From positions 1 to 64,000 of the forward strand of contig JAJEFD010000006.1 of the NCBI GenBank assembly GCA_022820645.1: a DNA stretch of 64,000 nucleotides, written 5' to 3'. Position numbers and translations under genes: made by a program. Positions 16,605 through 24,080 of this stretch are shown piece after piece. The notes under the pieces were generated by a model, which was given only the letters and a program-made list of their open reading frames with translations, was not told the DNA's origin and ran no database searches. This DNA is from Dehalococcoidia bacterium (lineage in GTDB: Bacteria; Chloroflexota; Dehalococcoidia; Lucifugimonadales; Australimonadaceae). Each line of letters opens with the position of its first letter. The stretch's first letter is position 1.

Positions 16605-17216
16605 ATGAGCATGGAAGAGAACAAGCAACCAGACGCTCAACCGGAGACATCCGGCCAATCCGGGCAGCCCTCCCCCGGTTTCCTGCGAAGGCTGACGCGC
16701 CCCGAGGTGCTGGGCGAGCTGGTGCTTCTCGTGATCGTGGGCGTGATGTTCGCCACGATGCTGTGGGAGTCGCAGGAGTGGACGACCGCCTCGGCGCTCA
16801 TGCCGCGCATCGCCATCGCCATCGGCGCGCCGCTCTGGTTCATACGTGTATTCGGCCTCATCCGATACGCCCTCGGAACGCAACCCGAACGGTACCGGGG
16901 CGTGCGGCGCGAGGAGGAGTCCGGCGGCCAGATCATGGACCTCGGTTTCTACATGGGCGACGACCAGCGGGCCGCTCTCGTCCGGTTCCTCTCCATCACC
17001 GGGATGCTGCTCATCCTTCTCGCGGGGATATGGCTCATCGGCTGGCACGTCTCGTTGCCGGTGTGGACGTTCGCCTACCTGCTGATATTCGCCAAGGTGA
17101 AGGTCTGGCAGGCCGCGCTTGGCGGAATCTTCTTCCTTGCCGTTATCATCGGCGTCTACGACGCATTGTTCGACACGCTGTGGAACGATCCGGTGCTACT
17201 GAGGCTTCTGGAATGA
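16605..17216 (+). CDS. tctB: Tripartite tricarboxylate transporter small permease TctB
   Basis: This is a 203-residue membrane protein with four hydrophobic segments (about 41-58, 65-85, 125-147 and 152-185 including YLLIFAKVKVWQAALGGIFF). It begins with a polar, Gln/Pro-rich cytoplasmic tail. Size, topology and position directly after TctA identify the small permease subunit. TctB proteins share little sequence, so the assignment rests partly on context. The gap to the binding-protein gene is 49 bases. Confidence 0.82.
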   Translation: MSMEENKQPDAQPETSGQSGQPSPGFLRRLTRPEVLGELVLLVIVGVMFATMLWESQEWTTASALMPRIAIAIGAPLWFIRVFGLIRYALGTQPERYRGVRREEESGGQIMDLGFYMGDDQRAALVRFLSITGMLLILLAGIWLIGWHVSLPVWTFAYLLIFAKVKVWQAALGGIFFLAVIIGVYDALFDTLWNDPVLLRLLE

Positions 17217-17265
17217 AGACCTCCGCACGAGCCAGCGCAACGCTGGAGCACGAAAGGAGACTGAC

Positions 17266-18534
17266 ATGAGGATGGTAGGCCGAGCTCTTCTGATGATGGT
17301 GCTGACAGCGGCGCTGGCCCTCACCGCGTGCGGCGGCGACGACCCGACGGCAACGCCCGTCCCGGAACCGACGGCGACGCCGGTCCCTGAACAGGCGACC
17401 GCGGCGCCGGCCCCCGCGGCGACAGCAGAACCGGCGCCCGCAGCGACGCCCACGCCTGTGCCGCCGGGCGTCACTCCTCCACCGACCCCGACGCCGCAAC
17501 CCGTGGCGCGGCCTACCCCAACCCCCCTTCCGCCGCCGGAGACCGACCTGACCTCGCATTTCGCAGGTGAGACGGTACGGTTCATCGTCGGGTTCTCTCC
17601 GGGCGGTGGCTACGACACGATCGGGCGCATCTCCACGCGCTTCCTCGAGAAGTACCTGCCGGGCAACCCTCAGTTTGCCGTCAGCAACCTGACCGGCGGC
17701 GGCAGCGTGCGGGCATTGCAGTTCGTGATGCGTTCGGAGCCGAACGGCTTGACCGTCGGGCAGTTGCACCCGCGTTTCGCTATCCGCGAGCTGCTCGGCA
17801 CCGACGTTCCCGGCTTCGACCTGAGGACCGCCACCTTCGTGGCAGCGCCGAACGGAGGTTCTTCGCCTTCCTACGGCTGCATCCATAAGGATCTTGCTGA
17901 CTCCTGGGAGGACGCCGTCAACAAGGGGATCGAGTTCAAGGTTGCGAGCTCCGAGCCCGGCGGCACCGCTTCGGTGATGCAGTGGGTCGAGTACATCGGC
18001 GGGCCCGTGAAGGTGATCTTCGGGTACGGCGGCACCTCGGACAACCTCGCCGCCTTCAACCGCGGAGAGACAAACCTGTTCGTCGAGTGCAACAGCGACA
18101 CCGCGCGGACCATCTACCCCGACTGGTTCGACGGCAACACGCTCATCCCGGTCTACTGGAACAACTTCCCGATCCCCGACGACCAGTTGGCGCTGCTCGC
18201 CGGACCGCAGCCCCCGGAGGCCATCGACCTGGCCGGCATCAGCCCCACGGAGGAACAGATCAACGTGCTCCGGCTCAAGAGCTCCCCGAGCCTCAGCACG
18301 AACCGGATGATGGTGCTGGCGCCGGAGACCCCGCGAGACATCCAGAACGCGTGGATCCAGGCATCGAGAGAGATGTTCGAAGACCCCGAGTTCGTGGCCC
18401 TCTCGGCCGCGGCAGGTTACGAGACGGTGCCCGTCTACGAGGACCAGGCCGTGTCGGACTACCGCATCGTGGACACGCTCTCGCCGGAGGGAGTTGAGAT
18501 GTTCAAGTCGATCGTCGGAGCCGCAGCCGACTAG
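17266..18534 (+). CDS. tctC: TTT solute-binding lipoprotein, TctC/Bug family
   Basis: The 422-residue lipoprotein has the lipobox LTAC with Cys22, then a Pro/Thr/Ala-rich tether (about 26-95) and a periplasmic-binding domain from about 100 (ETVRFIVGFSPGGGYDTIGR). The ...PGGGYD... motif is the ligand loop of Bug/TctC proteins, which bind carboxylates. In a single-membrane or atypical envelope the lipid anchor would keep it at the surface. It is the third gene of tctABC. A paralogue without permeases is at 38501-39862. GGAGA precedes the ATG with short spacing. Confidence 0.88.
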   Translation: MRMVGRALLMMVLTAALALTACGGDDPTATPVPEPTATPVPEQATAAPAPAATAEPAPAATPTPVPPGVTPPPTPTPQPVARPTPTPLPPPETDLTSHFAGETVRFIVGFSPGGGYDTIGRISTRFLEKYLPGNPQFAVSNLTGGGSVRALQFVMRSEPNGLTVGQLHPRFAIRELLGTDVPGFDLRTATFVAAPNGGSSPSYGCIHKDLADSWEDAVNKGIEFKVASSEPGGTASVMQWVEYIGGPVKVIFGYGGTSDNLAAFNRGETNLFVECNSDTARTIYPDWFDGNTLIPVYWNNFPIPDDQLALLAGPQPPEAIDLAGISPTEEQINVLRLKSSPSLSTNRMMVLAPETPRDIQNAWIQASREMFEDPEFVALSAAAGYETVPVYEDQAVSDYRIVDTLSPEGVEMFKSIVGAAAD

Positions 18535-18555
18535 ACACGCACACCCGGGAACAGG

Positions 18556-18593
18556 GGCCTCCCGCCTTACGCGCTCGCGTAAGGCGGGAGGCC
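18556..18593 (+). terminator. Perfect 18-bp hairpin between tctC and the Rieske gene
   Basis: Left arm 18556-18573 and right arm 18576-18593 are exact reverse complements around the dinucleotide CT, giving an exceptionally stable stem. No T-run follows, so it is not a standard intrinsic terminator. The right arm and following bases contain GGGAGGCCGAC, which is repeated as the actual ribosome site of the Rieske gene (18600-18609). The hairpin could block RNase decay of tctABC mRNA or attenuate downstream expression. Confidence 0.6.
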
Positions 18594-18609
18594 GACAAGG
18601 GAGGCCGAC

Positions 18610-19932
18610 ATGCTGAGCGTTGCAGAGAACGAACTGCTGACCGACATCTCGCCGGGGACGCCGATGGGGAACCTCGTGCGCCGGTACTGGATACCCGTCA
18701 TGCTGTCCGAAGAGCTTCCCGAACCCGACGGCAACCCGATGCGGGTGCGCCTCCTGTGCGAGGACCTCGTCATCTTCCGGGACTCGTCCGGGCGTGTGGG
18801 CCTGCTGCCGGAGCGCTGCCCGCACCGGCGCGCGTCGCTCTACCTCGGCAGGAACGAGGAGGACGGCCTGCGCTGCATCTACCACGGGTGGAAGTTCGAC
18901 GTCACGGGCCGATGCGTCGATATGCCGAACGAGCCGGAGGTGAGCACGTTCAAGGAGAAGATCAGGCCGTCCGCGTACCCGTGCCGGGAAGCAGCGGGGA
19001 TGATCTGGGCGTACATGGGCCCCCGCGCCGAGCCTCCGCCGCTCCCCCACTTCGAGTGGATGGACATGCCGCCGGAGCAGCGGCAGATGTCGCCCTTCCA
19101 CCGTCATTGCAACTGGGTGCAGGCGCTGGAGGGCGACATCGACACGAGCCATTCCGGGTTCCTGCACGGCGTGCTGGAACGCAGGGCTGACGCCGTCCAC
19201 ACCTGGCGGAAGGAGCACCCTCCCCTCCTCGACGTCGTGACCACCCGGTACGGCATGATGTACGGCGGGCGGTACGGCGACATCGATGCCCGGCAGGCCG
19301 ACAGCGGCACGGCGTCGACCTACTGGCGGGTGAGCAACTTCCTCTTCCCGTTCTACACGTTCTTCCCGAGCCGACCCAACGGGCTGGTGCCGGGTCACAT
19401 CTGGGTGCCGCTGGACAATCACAACACGATGGTGTGGACGGTGGGGTGGAACCCCGTGCAGCCCCTGGAGCAGAGCGGGATGTGGCGGGGGATAACCGGC
19501 GCGCTGGTCGGCGCATTCGAGGAGCAGACCGCCGACGGGATGGGCCGCTGGCAGCCGAAGGCGAACTGGCACAACGACTACATGCAGGACCGCGATACCC
19601 AACGGACGGACACGTTCTCCGGCATCCCCACCATCCCGCTGCAGGACCAGGCGGTCACCGAGACGATGGGCTCGATAACCGACCGCTCCCACGAGCACCT
19701 CGGCCAGTCCGACGCCGCCATCATCAGGATGCGGCGGTGCCTGCTCGGCGCGGTGAAGGCGCTGCGCGACGACGACGTGGAGCCGCCGTGCGTCGACACG
19801 CCCGAGTGGTACCACATCCGATCGGCGTCAGGGACGATGCCCGCGGACGCTGACTGGATCGAGGAGCTCGGCGACTGGATGGACGCGCGCACCCTAGAGA
19901 TCCCCGGCGTGGGGCTCCCGAGTCCGGTGTAA
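18610..19932 (+). CDS. Rieske non-heme iron oxygenase (phthalate dioxygenase-like alpha subunit)
   Basis: The 440-residue oxygenase has Rieske cluster ligands Cys70, His72, Cys89 and His92 (CPHR and CIYHGW). The mononuclear iron site is in EGDIDTSHSGFLHG near 178-190. These enzymes hydroxylate or demethylate aromatic substrates using electrons from a reductase. No reductase or ferredoxin gene is nearby, so electrons must come from elsewhere. ATG is preceded by GGGAGGCCGAC. It lies between tctABC and a UbiD gene on the same strand, which suggests that an imported aromatic acid is oxygenated and decarboxylated. A paralogue is at 36698-37996. Confidence 0.9.
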   Translation: MLSVAENELLTDISPGTPMGNLVRRYWIPVMLSEELPEPDGNPMRVRLLCEDLVIFRDSSGRVGLLPERCPHRRASLYLGRNEEDGLRCIYHGWKFDVTGRCVDMPNEPEVSTFKEKIRPSAYPCREAAGMIWAYMGPRAEPPPLPHFEWMDMPPEQRQMSPFHRHCNWVQALEGDIDTSHSGFLHGVLERRADAVHTWRKEHPPLLDVVTTRYGMMYGGRYGDIDARQADSGTASTYWRVSNFLFPFYTFFPSRPNGLVPGHIWVPLDNHNTMVWTVGWNPVQPLEQSGMWRGITGALVGAFEEQTADGMGRWQPKANWHNDYMQDRDTQRTDTFSGIPTIPLQDQAVTETMGSITDRSHEHLGQSDAAIIRMRRCLLGAVKALRDDDVEPPCVDTPEWYHIRSASGTMPADADWIEELGDWMDARTLEIPGVGLPSPV

Positions 19933-19991
19933 GCCTTTCCTGCCCTGCCCTCCTCGCTCCGACCGCGTGACGGGGCGGAGTGTCCATCGGG

Positions 19992-19997
19992 TACAAT
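19992..19997 (+). promoter_or_regulatory. -10-like box (TACAAT) upstream of second UbiD gene
   Basis: TACAAT lies 24 bases before the UbiD ATG in the 89-base gap after the Rieske gene. It matches the -10 consensus at five of six positions and suggests an additional promoter. A good AAGGAGGG ribosome site follows. Confidence 0.4.
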
Positions 19998-20021
19998 CGC
20001 CGGTGCGACAAGGAGGGCGAC

Positions 20022-21503
20022 ATGCCAGTGCAGGACCTGCGTGAGTGGATCGGGCGCATCGAGGAGATGGGCGAGCTGACCCGCATCGAGGGCGCCGACC
20101 CGAACCTCGAGATAGGCGGGCTCACCGACCTCTACCAGTGGGACATGGAGAACCCTGCCCTGCTCTTCGAGAAGATCAAGGGCCACCCGGAGAGCTACCG
20201 GCTCCTCTCGAACGTCCTCACATCGCTCCCGCGCATCTGCCTCAGCCTCGACCTCCCCACGCACCTGACGCGGCAGGAGTTCGTCCGCACGTGGCGCGAC
20301 CGCCTCAAAGGGTTCGCACCCATCGCGCCGAGGCAGGTCGAGGACGGACCGGTGCTCGACAACCGGCAGGTCGACGCCGACGTGGACGTGACGCAGTTCC
20401 CCGCCCCGTTCTGGCACGCCGAGGACGGCGGCAACTTCCTCGGCACCGGCAACATCGTCATCATGCGCGACCCGGACACGGGCTGGGTGAACGCGGGCAC
20501 GTACCGCGTGCAGGTGCACGACAAGAACACGCTCGGCATCATGATCTCGCCCGGCAAGCACGGACGCCTCATCCGCGAGAAGTATTGGGCGAAGGGCGAG
20601 GCGTGCCCGGTCGCGGTGTCGTTCGGACAGGACCCGCTGCTGCTGCTGCTCGGCGGGCTGGAGGTCGACTACGGCGAGGACGAGTTCGCGGTCGCGGGCG
20701 GCATCCGTAACGAGGCGCTGGACGTCGTCGCTGCGCCGCTGACCGGCCTGCCCGTCCCCGCAACGTCGGAGATCGTCATCGAGGGCGAGATACCGCCGGA
20801 CCAGTTCCACCAGGAGGGGCCGTTCGGCGAGTGGACGGGCTACTACGCGAGCGGCGAGCGCGACATGCCCATAATCAACGTGAAGTCCATCAACTGGCGG
20901 AACGACCCCATCGTGATGGGCTGCCTGCCGGGCAAGCCGCCGAACGACAACACGTACTTCCGCAGCCCCCTGCGCGCGGCGATGCTCTGGAACGAGCTGG
21001 AGCGCGCGGGCGTGCCGGGGGTCGTCGGCGCGTGGTCGCACGAGGCCGGCGGCGGGCGCTTCCTCAACGTCATCTCCATCAAGCAGATGTACCCTGGCCA
21101 CGCGAAGCAGGTGGGGCATGCGACGACGGCCGTGCACGCGGGCGCCTACGCCAATCGGTTCGTCATCGTGGTCGACGACGACATCGACCCCACGGACACG
21201 AACGAGGTGCTGTGGGCGCTCTGCACGCGCACCGAGGTGACGGACGACATCGACGTCGTGAAGCGGATGTGGAGCACGTCGCTCGACCCCATGGCGTACG
21301 CCGGCGACGAGGGGCCGCGCTACTACAACAACCGCATGATCATCGACGCGTGCCGCCCCTTCGAGCGCCTCGCGACGTTCCCGCCGGTCGCCCGCGCGAC
21401 GCAGGAGCACGCCGCCGAGCTCCGCTCCAACTGGCCGCAGCTCTTCACCGCCGACGGCAAGGTCCGCAAGGACGTGCGCCAGGCGAGGAGGAACGGGGGA
21501 TAG
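20022..21503 (+). CDS. UbiD family decarboxylase (second of two)
   Basis: This 493-residue prenyl-FMN-dependent decarboxylase shows Glu265 and Glu270 in EGPFGEW and the Arg in NAGTYRVQVHD near residue 167 as the catalytic network. The N-terminal half has the EDGGNFLGTGNIV strand of the cofactor domain. It is clearly diverged from the copy at 13437-14876, so a different substrate is likely. AAGGAGGGCGAC precedes the ATG. Downstream lies the RAYT element. Co-location with a Rieske oxygenase and a TTT importer fits phthalate-like chemistry, in which a diol acid is decarboxylated; this link is inference. Confidence 0.88.
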   Translation: MPVQDLREWIGRIEEMGELTRIEGADPNLEIGGLTDLYQWDMENPALLFEKIKGHPESYRLLSNVLTSLPRICLSLDLPTHLTRQEFVRTWRDRLKGFAPIAPRQVEDGPVLDNRQVDADVDVTQFPAPFWHAEDGGNFLGTGNIVIMRDPDTGWVNAGTYRVQVHDKNTLGIMISPGKHGRLIREKYWAKGEACPVAVSFGQDPLLLLLGGLEVDYGEDEFAVAGGIRNEALDVVAAPLTGLPVPATSEIVIEGEIPPDQFHQEGPFGEWTGYYASGERDMPIINVKSINWRNDPIVMGCLPGKPPNDNTYFRSPLRAAMLWNELERAGVPGVVGAWSHEAGGGRFLNVISIKQMYPGHAKQVGHATTAVHAGAYANRFVIVVDDDIDPTDTNEVLWALCTRTEVTDDIDVVKRMWSTSLDPMAYAGDEGPRYYNNRMIIDACRPFERLATFPPVARATQEHAAELRSNWPQLFTADGKVRKDVRQARRNGG

Positions 21504-21602
21504 GTTCGGATTCAAACACGCGTCCGCTGACACCAGCGCCTTACGTCAACGGCTCACGGCTGCATAGGCTGTCCTCGTGGTTCAGCCACCGAAGGGCAGT
21601 GC

Positions 21603-22157
21603 ATGGCACACGAGACCGAGATATACGGTCGGCGTTCGATCCGGCTCAGGGGGTACGACTACGCACAGGTCGGTGCTTACTTCGTGACCGTCGGCGTCAG
21701 GGGTCGGCTGGCATTGTTCGGTGAGGTCGTGGACGGAGCGGTGCACCTGAACGACGCTGGGAAGATGGCCCGTGAAGTCTGGCAGGGCATGCCTGCACGT
21801 TTCCCGTTCGTCGAGGTGGACGCGTTCGTGGTGATGCCGGATCACATGCATGGCATCGTCGTGATTCAGAGCGAGGGAACAAGGGCGCCCATAAAGGACG
21901 CCCCTACACCAGGCCGCGCCGACACCGATGTAACGCCAGTCGCGCGAGCGTTGGGTGACGTGGTCGGTGCGTACAAGTCGCTGACGACCGCGGCGTACAT
22001 CCGTGGAGTGCATGACTCACAGTGGCCGCCGTTCTACGGACGGCTGTGGCAGCGGAACTTCTACGAGCGCGTCATCCGGGACGGGTACGAGATGAACGAG
22101 CTTCGGACTTACGTCCGTAACAACCCCTTGCGATTGGAACCGGGTGGTCTGATGTAG
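21603..22157 (+). mobile_element. REP-associated tyrosine transposase (RAYT, IS200/Y1 family)
   Basis: The 184-residue Y1-type HUH transposase has RRSIRLRGYDYAQVGAYFVT at the N terminus, the metal-binding HUH motif DHMHGIVV (about 79-86), the candidate Tyr in GAYKSLTT (about 124), and the C-terminal WQRNFYERVI ... YVRNNPLR. RAYTs nick single-stranded REP palindromes and are domesticated rather than forming normal IS ends. Residues 93-105 (TRAPIKDAPTPG) are encoded by a family A repeat lying in frame inside the gene. The stop codon TAG is itself the first part of the downstream inverted REP copy. The gene appears intact. Confidence 0.88.
21881..21912 (+). repeat. REP family A copy inside the RAYT gene
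   Basis: AAGGGCGCCCATAAAGGACG followed by CCCCTACACCAG is nearly identical to 22200-22230 and 13385-13413. It lies in frame in a loop of the transposase that varies among relatives, so the element adds about ten residues without breaking the protein. Confidence 0.75.
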
Positions 22158-22230
22158 GGGTGCCCCTTGTGGGTACCCAAGCCCCAACGGGGCCACCCGA
22201 AGGGCACCCATGAAGGATGCCCCTACACCA
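22153..22230. repeat. Inverted pair of family A REPs (REPIN-like) after the RAYT gene
   Basis: The left copy 22153-22178 (TGTAGGGGTGCCCCTTGTGG...) and the right copy 22200-22230 (AGGGCACCCATGAAGGATGC...) are inverted relative to each other. Between them, GCCCC-AAC-GGGGC (22181-22193) forms its own hairpin. Two inverted REPs around a short spacer next to a RAYT gene is the standard REPIN arrangement. Confidence 0.75.
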
Positions 22231-22258
22231 GACAACGTGCCGCTCTTGGAACGCCCCC

Positions 22259-23002
22259 CTAGATATCCGCAGAGCGCGGCCTGAGCGACTCCGGGTTGGC
22301 GTCGACCCACTTCCAGTAGTGTTCCCACGCCTCGGAGACTTCGCCGGCGGAGCGGCGGGCGAGGCCGGGCCGGAGGACGAGCTCGGGCATCGCCTCGGGC
22401 GCGCCGATGAGCTGGGCGTGCCACGTCATCTCAGCCAGGTGCTCGGTCGCGATGGCGTCGATCGTGGCGGTCTCGACGTTCGGGCCGGTGAAGACCATGC
22501 CGTGGTTCTGCAGGTGGCAGGCGTTCGCGCCCTGCATCCGCTCGGAGACCGCCCTGCCCTGCTCCACGCTGCGTATCAGCGCCTTGTCCTCGTCGTACAT
22601 GACGGGCTCGTGCGCGACGGCGGTCGCGAGCTCGGGGTCGAGGAGCGGGAGGATGGTCGCGCCCGCGAGGCCCATCATCGTCGCCCACTTCTGATGGGTG
22701 TGGATGATGGAGCCGACGTCCGGGTGCGTTCGGTAGATCTCGGCGTGGATGGGCCACTCGCTGACCTTCGTGATCTGGCGGTCGCCCGCGCCGACGATGT
22801 TGCCGTCGAGGTCCATGACGATGAGGTCCTCGGCGCGGACGCGGTGCATCTGGATGTGGGGCCACGGCTTGATGAAGAAGGTGTCGGTGCCGGGGATGCG
22901 CGCGCTGGTGTGGCCGCGCGTCGTGCCGAGGCCGGTGAGGTAGAGGAGGCGGTGGGAGACGGCCACCGTCTCGCGCAGGGCTTCCAACGTGTCGTCGCTC
23001 AT
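22259..23002 (-). CDS. Class II aldolase/adducin family protein (first)
   Basis: The 247-residue class II aldolase fold has metal-binding His in IHTHQKW (about 93-99) and NHGMV (about 162-166), as in L-fuculose-phosphate aldolase, RhaD and related decarboxylases. These zinc enzymes act in retro-aldol or decarboxylation reactions. The start was chosen at ATG 23000-23002 with GGAGTGGG upstream; the frame is open further but runs toward a repeat. A diverged paralogue of the same family is next on the same strand (23079-23846). The two may act on related substrates or form a heteromer. Confidence 0.85.
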   Translation of the reverse strand: MSDDTLEALRETVAVSHRLLYLTGLGTTRGHTSARIPGTDTFFIKPWPHIQMHRVRAEDLIVMDLDGNIVGAGDRQITKVSEWPIHAEIYRTHPDVGSIIHTHQKWATMMGLAGATILPLLDPELATAVAHEPVMYDEDKALIRSVEQGRAVSERMQGANACHLQNHGMVFTGPNVETATIDAIATEHLAEMTWHAQLIGAPEAMPELVLRPGLARRSAGEVSEAWEHYWKWVDANPESLRPRSADI

Positions 23003-23040
23003 TCGATCCCACTCCTCCGAGCGGCTCTCTGCCCCGCTCA

Positions 23041-23072
23041 CCCTGGATTCCCGCCTGCGCGGGAATGACGGG
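23041..23072. repeat. Dispersed palindromic repeat, family D
   Basis: ATTCCCGC-CTGC-GCGGGAAT (23047-23066) is a perfect 8-bp hairpin within CCTGGATTCCCGCCTGCGCG and GGAATGACGGG. From general experience this element is common between genes in many environmental bacteria. It separates the two class II aldolase genes and could also act as a hairpin terminator. Confidence 0.6.
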
Positions 23073-23078
23073 AGAGGG

Positions 23079-23846
23079 CTATAGCCCCGTGTGGCGGACG
23101 TAGGCCGCGTCGCGGTGCTCGTCCAGCCACTCCTGGTTGCCCCACTCGCCGCGGGCGACGCCGTCGCGGACGTCGGGCTTCGGCGTCTCCCATCGCTTCG
23201 CCACGTCGGCGGCGAGGTACTCCTCCTCGATCCATTCCGGCGTGCCGACGAGCATCGCGCGCCACGTCAGCTCGGCCTGCTCCTCGGCGTCGGCGGCGGC
23301 GAGCATCGACTTCGAGACCGTCGTGCCGACGAACACCATGCCGTGCCCGCGCAGGTGGCAGGCGACGTTCCCGCCGAGCCACGAGGCGACTGCGGCGCCC
23401 TTCTCCGGCGAGTCGATCGCGTCCGGCGTGCCGGTGTAGACCGGCCACCGCTCGGCGGCGACCGACGCGGTCGGCGGGTGGATGACGGGCAGTACGTCGC
23501 GTCCCGCGAGGCCGAACACCGTGCACCACTTCTGGTGCGTGTGTGTGACGGCGTTCACCTCGGGCCGCGCCTTGTAGATCTCCGTGTGCAGCGCCCACGA
23601 ACCGACGCGCCCCGGGTAGCGCTCGCTCGCCTGCACGACGTTGCCGTCGAGGTCGATGACCATGAGGTCGTCGGCCTCGACGCGCTCGAGGCTGACTGAC
23701 GGCGTCGCACGGATGAGGACGAGGTCCGAGTCCGGCACGCGCGCGCTGACGTGTCCCTGGTACGCGCCGAGGCCGTAGTGGTGCAGGAGCCGGTTGGCCA
23801 GGGCCACCTGCTCGCGCAACGCCTGGAGTTGAGCGTCGTCCGCCAT
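23079..23846 (-). CDS. Class II aldolase/adducin family protein (second)
   Basis: The 255-residue paralogue of the neighbouring class II aldolase has His in THTHQKW (about 97-103) and RGHGMV (about 168-173). The GxGAYQGHVSARVP and LMVIDLDGNVV blocks match the first copy's GLGTTRGHTSARIP and LIVMDLDGNIV, showing an old tandem duplication. The longer C terminus includes an acidic/basic tail. ATG 23844-23846 was chosen by alignment with the paralogue. Substrate unknown; metal-dependent aldolase or decarboxylase activity is the family expectation. Confidence 0.85.
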   Translation of the reverse strand: MADDAQLQALREQVALANRLLHHYGLGAYQGHVSARVPDSDLVLIRATPSVSLERVEADDLMVIDLDGNVVQASERYPGRVGSWALHTEIYKARPEVNAVTHTHQKWCTVFGLAGRDVLPVIHPPTASVAAERWPVYTGTPDAIDSPEKGAAVASWLGGNVACHLRGHGMVFVGTTVSKSMLAAADAEEQAELTWRAMLVGTPEWIEEEYLAADVAKRWETPKPDVRDGVARGEWGNQEWLDEHRDAAYVRHTGL

Positions 23847-23870
23847 GGCGCGGATGCTACCACAGGCCAT

Positions 23871-24014
23871 GTCATGCTGAGCGGAGCCGAAGGCGTAGTC
23901 GAAGCATCTCTCAGGGAAGACTTGGGGGCGGCGTGCGCCCGAGAGATTCCTCGACTCCGCTACGCTACGCTCGGAATGACAGGCAGGGGGCTGCGCTCCG
24001 CTCGGAATGACAGG
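23871..24014. repeat. Family B repeats, inverted pair plus partial copy
   Basis: GTCATGCTGAGCGGAGCCGA... (23871-23912) is inverted relative to GAGAGATTCCTCGACTCCGC... (23941-23980). A partial direct copy, CTGCGCTCCGCTCGGAATGA, is at 23991-24010. The inverted pair around a 28-base spacer is REPIN-like. The block fills the divergent gap upstream of the FAD monooxygenase. Confidence 0.7.
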
Positions 24015-24023
24015 TAAGGCGTG

Positions 24024-24041
24024 TGGTAGATTGCCGCCATG
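24024..24041 (+). promoter_or_regulatory. Extended -10 box placed six bases before an ATG (leaderless-type start)
   Basis: TG-G-TAGATT (24024-24032) is followed by exactly six bases and then ATG 24039. That spacing puts the expected transcription start at the ATG. The ATG opens a 13-codon leader frame rather than the monooxygenase itself. Confidence 0.4.
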
Positions 24042-24080
24042 GGACGCCTGAGGCGTTCGTGGAGAGCGAGGCATGGCTGA
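24039..24080 (+). CDS. Possible 13-residue leader peptide overlapping the monooxygenase start
   Basis: ATG 24039 reads [13 protein letters not shown] and stops at TGA 24078-24080, five bases past the monooxygenase ATG (24073) in another frame. The peptide is very basic (five Arg). The monooxygenase lacks a properly spaced ribosome site: its GAGG ends one base before the ATG. Re-initiation after the leader would solve this. The frame is very short, so chance cannot be excluded. Confidence 0.3.
   Translation: MGRLRRSWRARHG

Noticed and set aside
17146-19815. 889-codon open frame on the minus strand
   Set aside because: It runs antisense through tctC and the Rieske gene. It is Arg/His/Ala-rich with no family motifs, a typical shadow frame in GC-rich DNA.
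21504-21602. tRNA-like segment (GGTTCGGATTCAAACAC)
   Set aside because: It resembles a T-loop for a few bases only. No matching acceptor, D or anticodon stems could be drawn around it.
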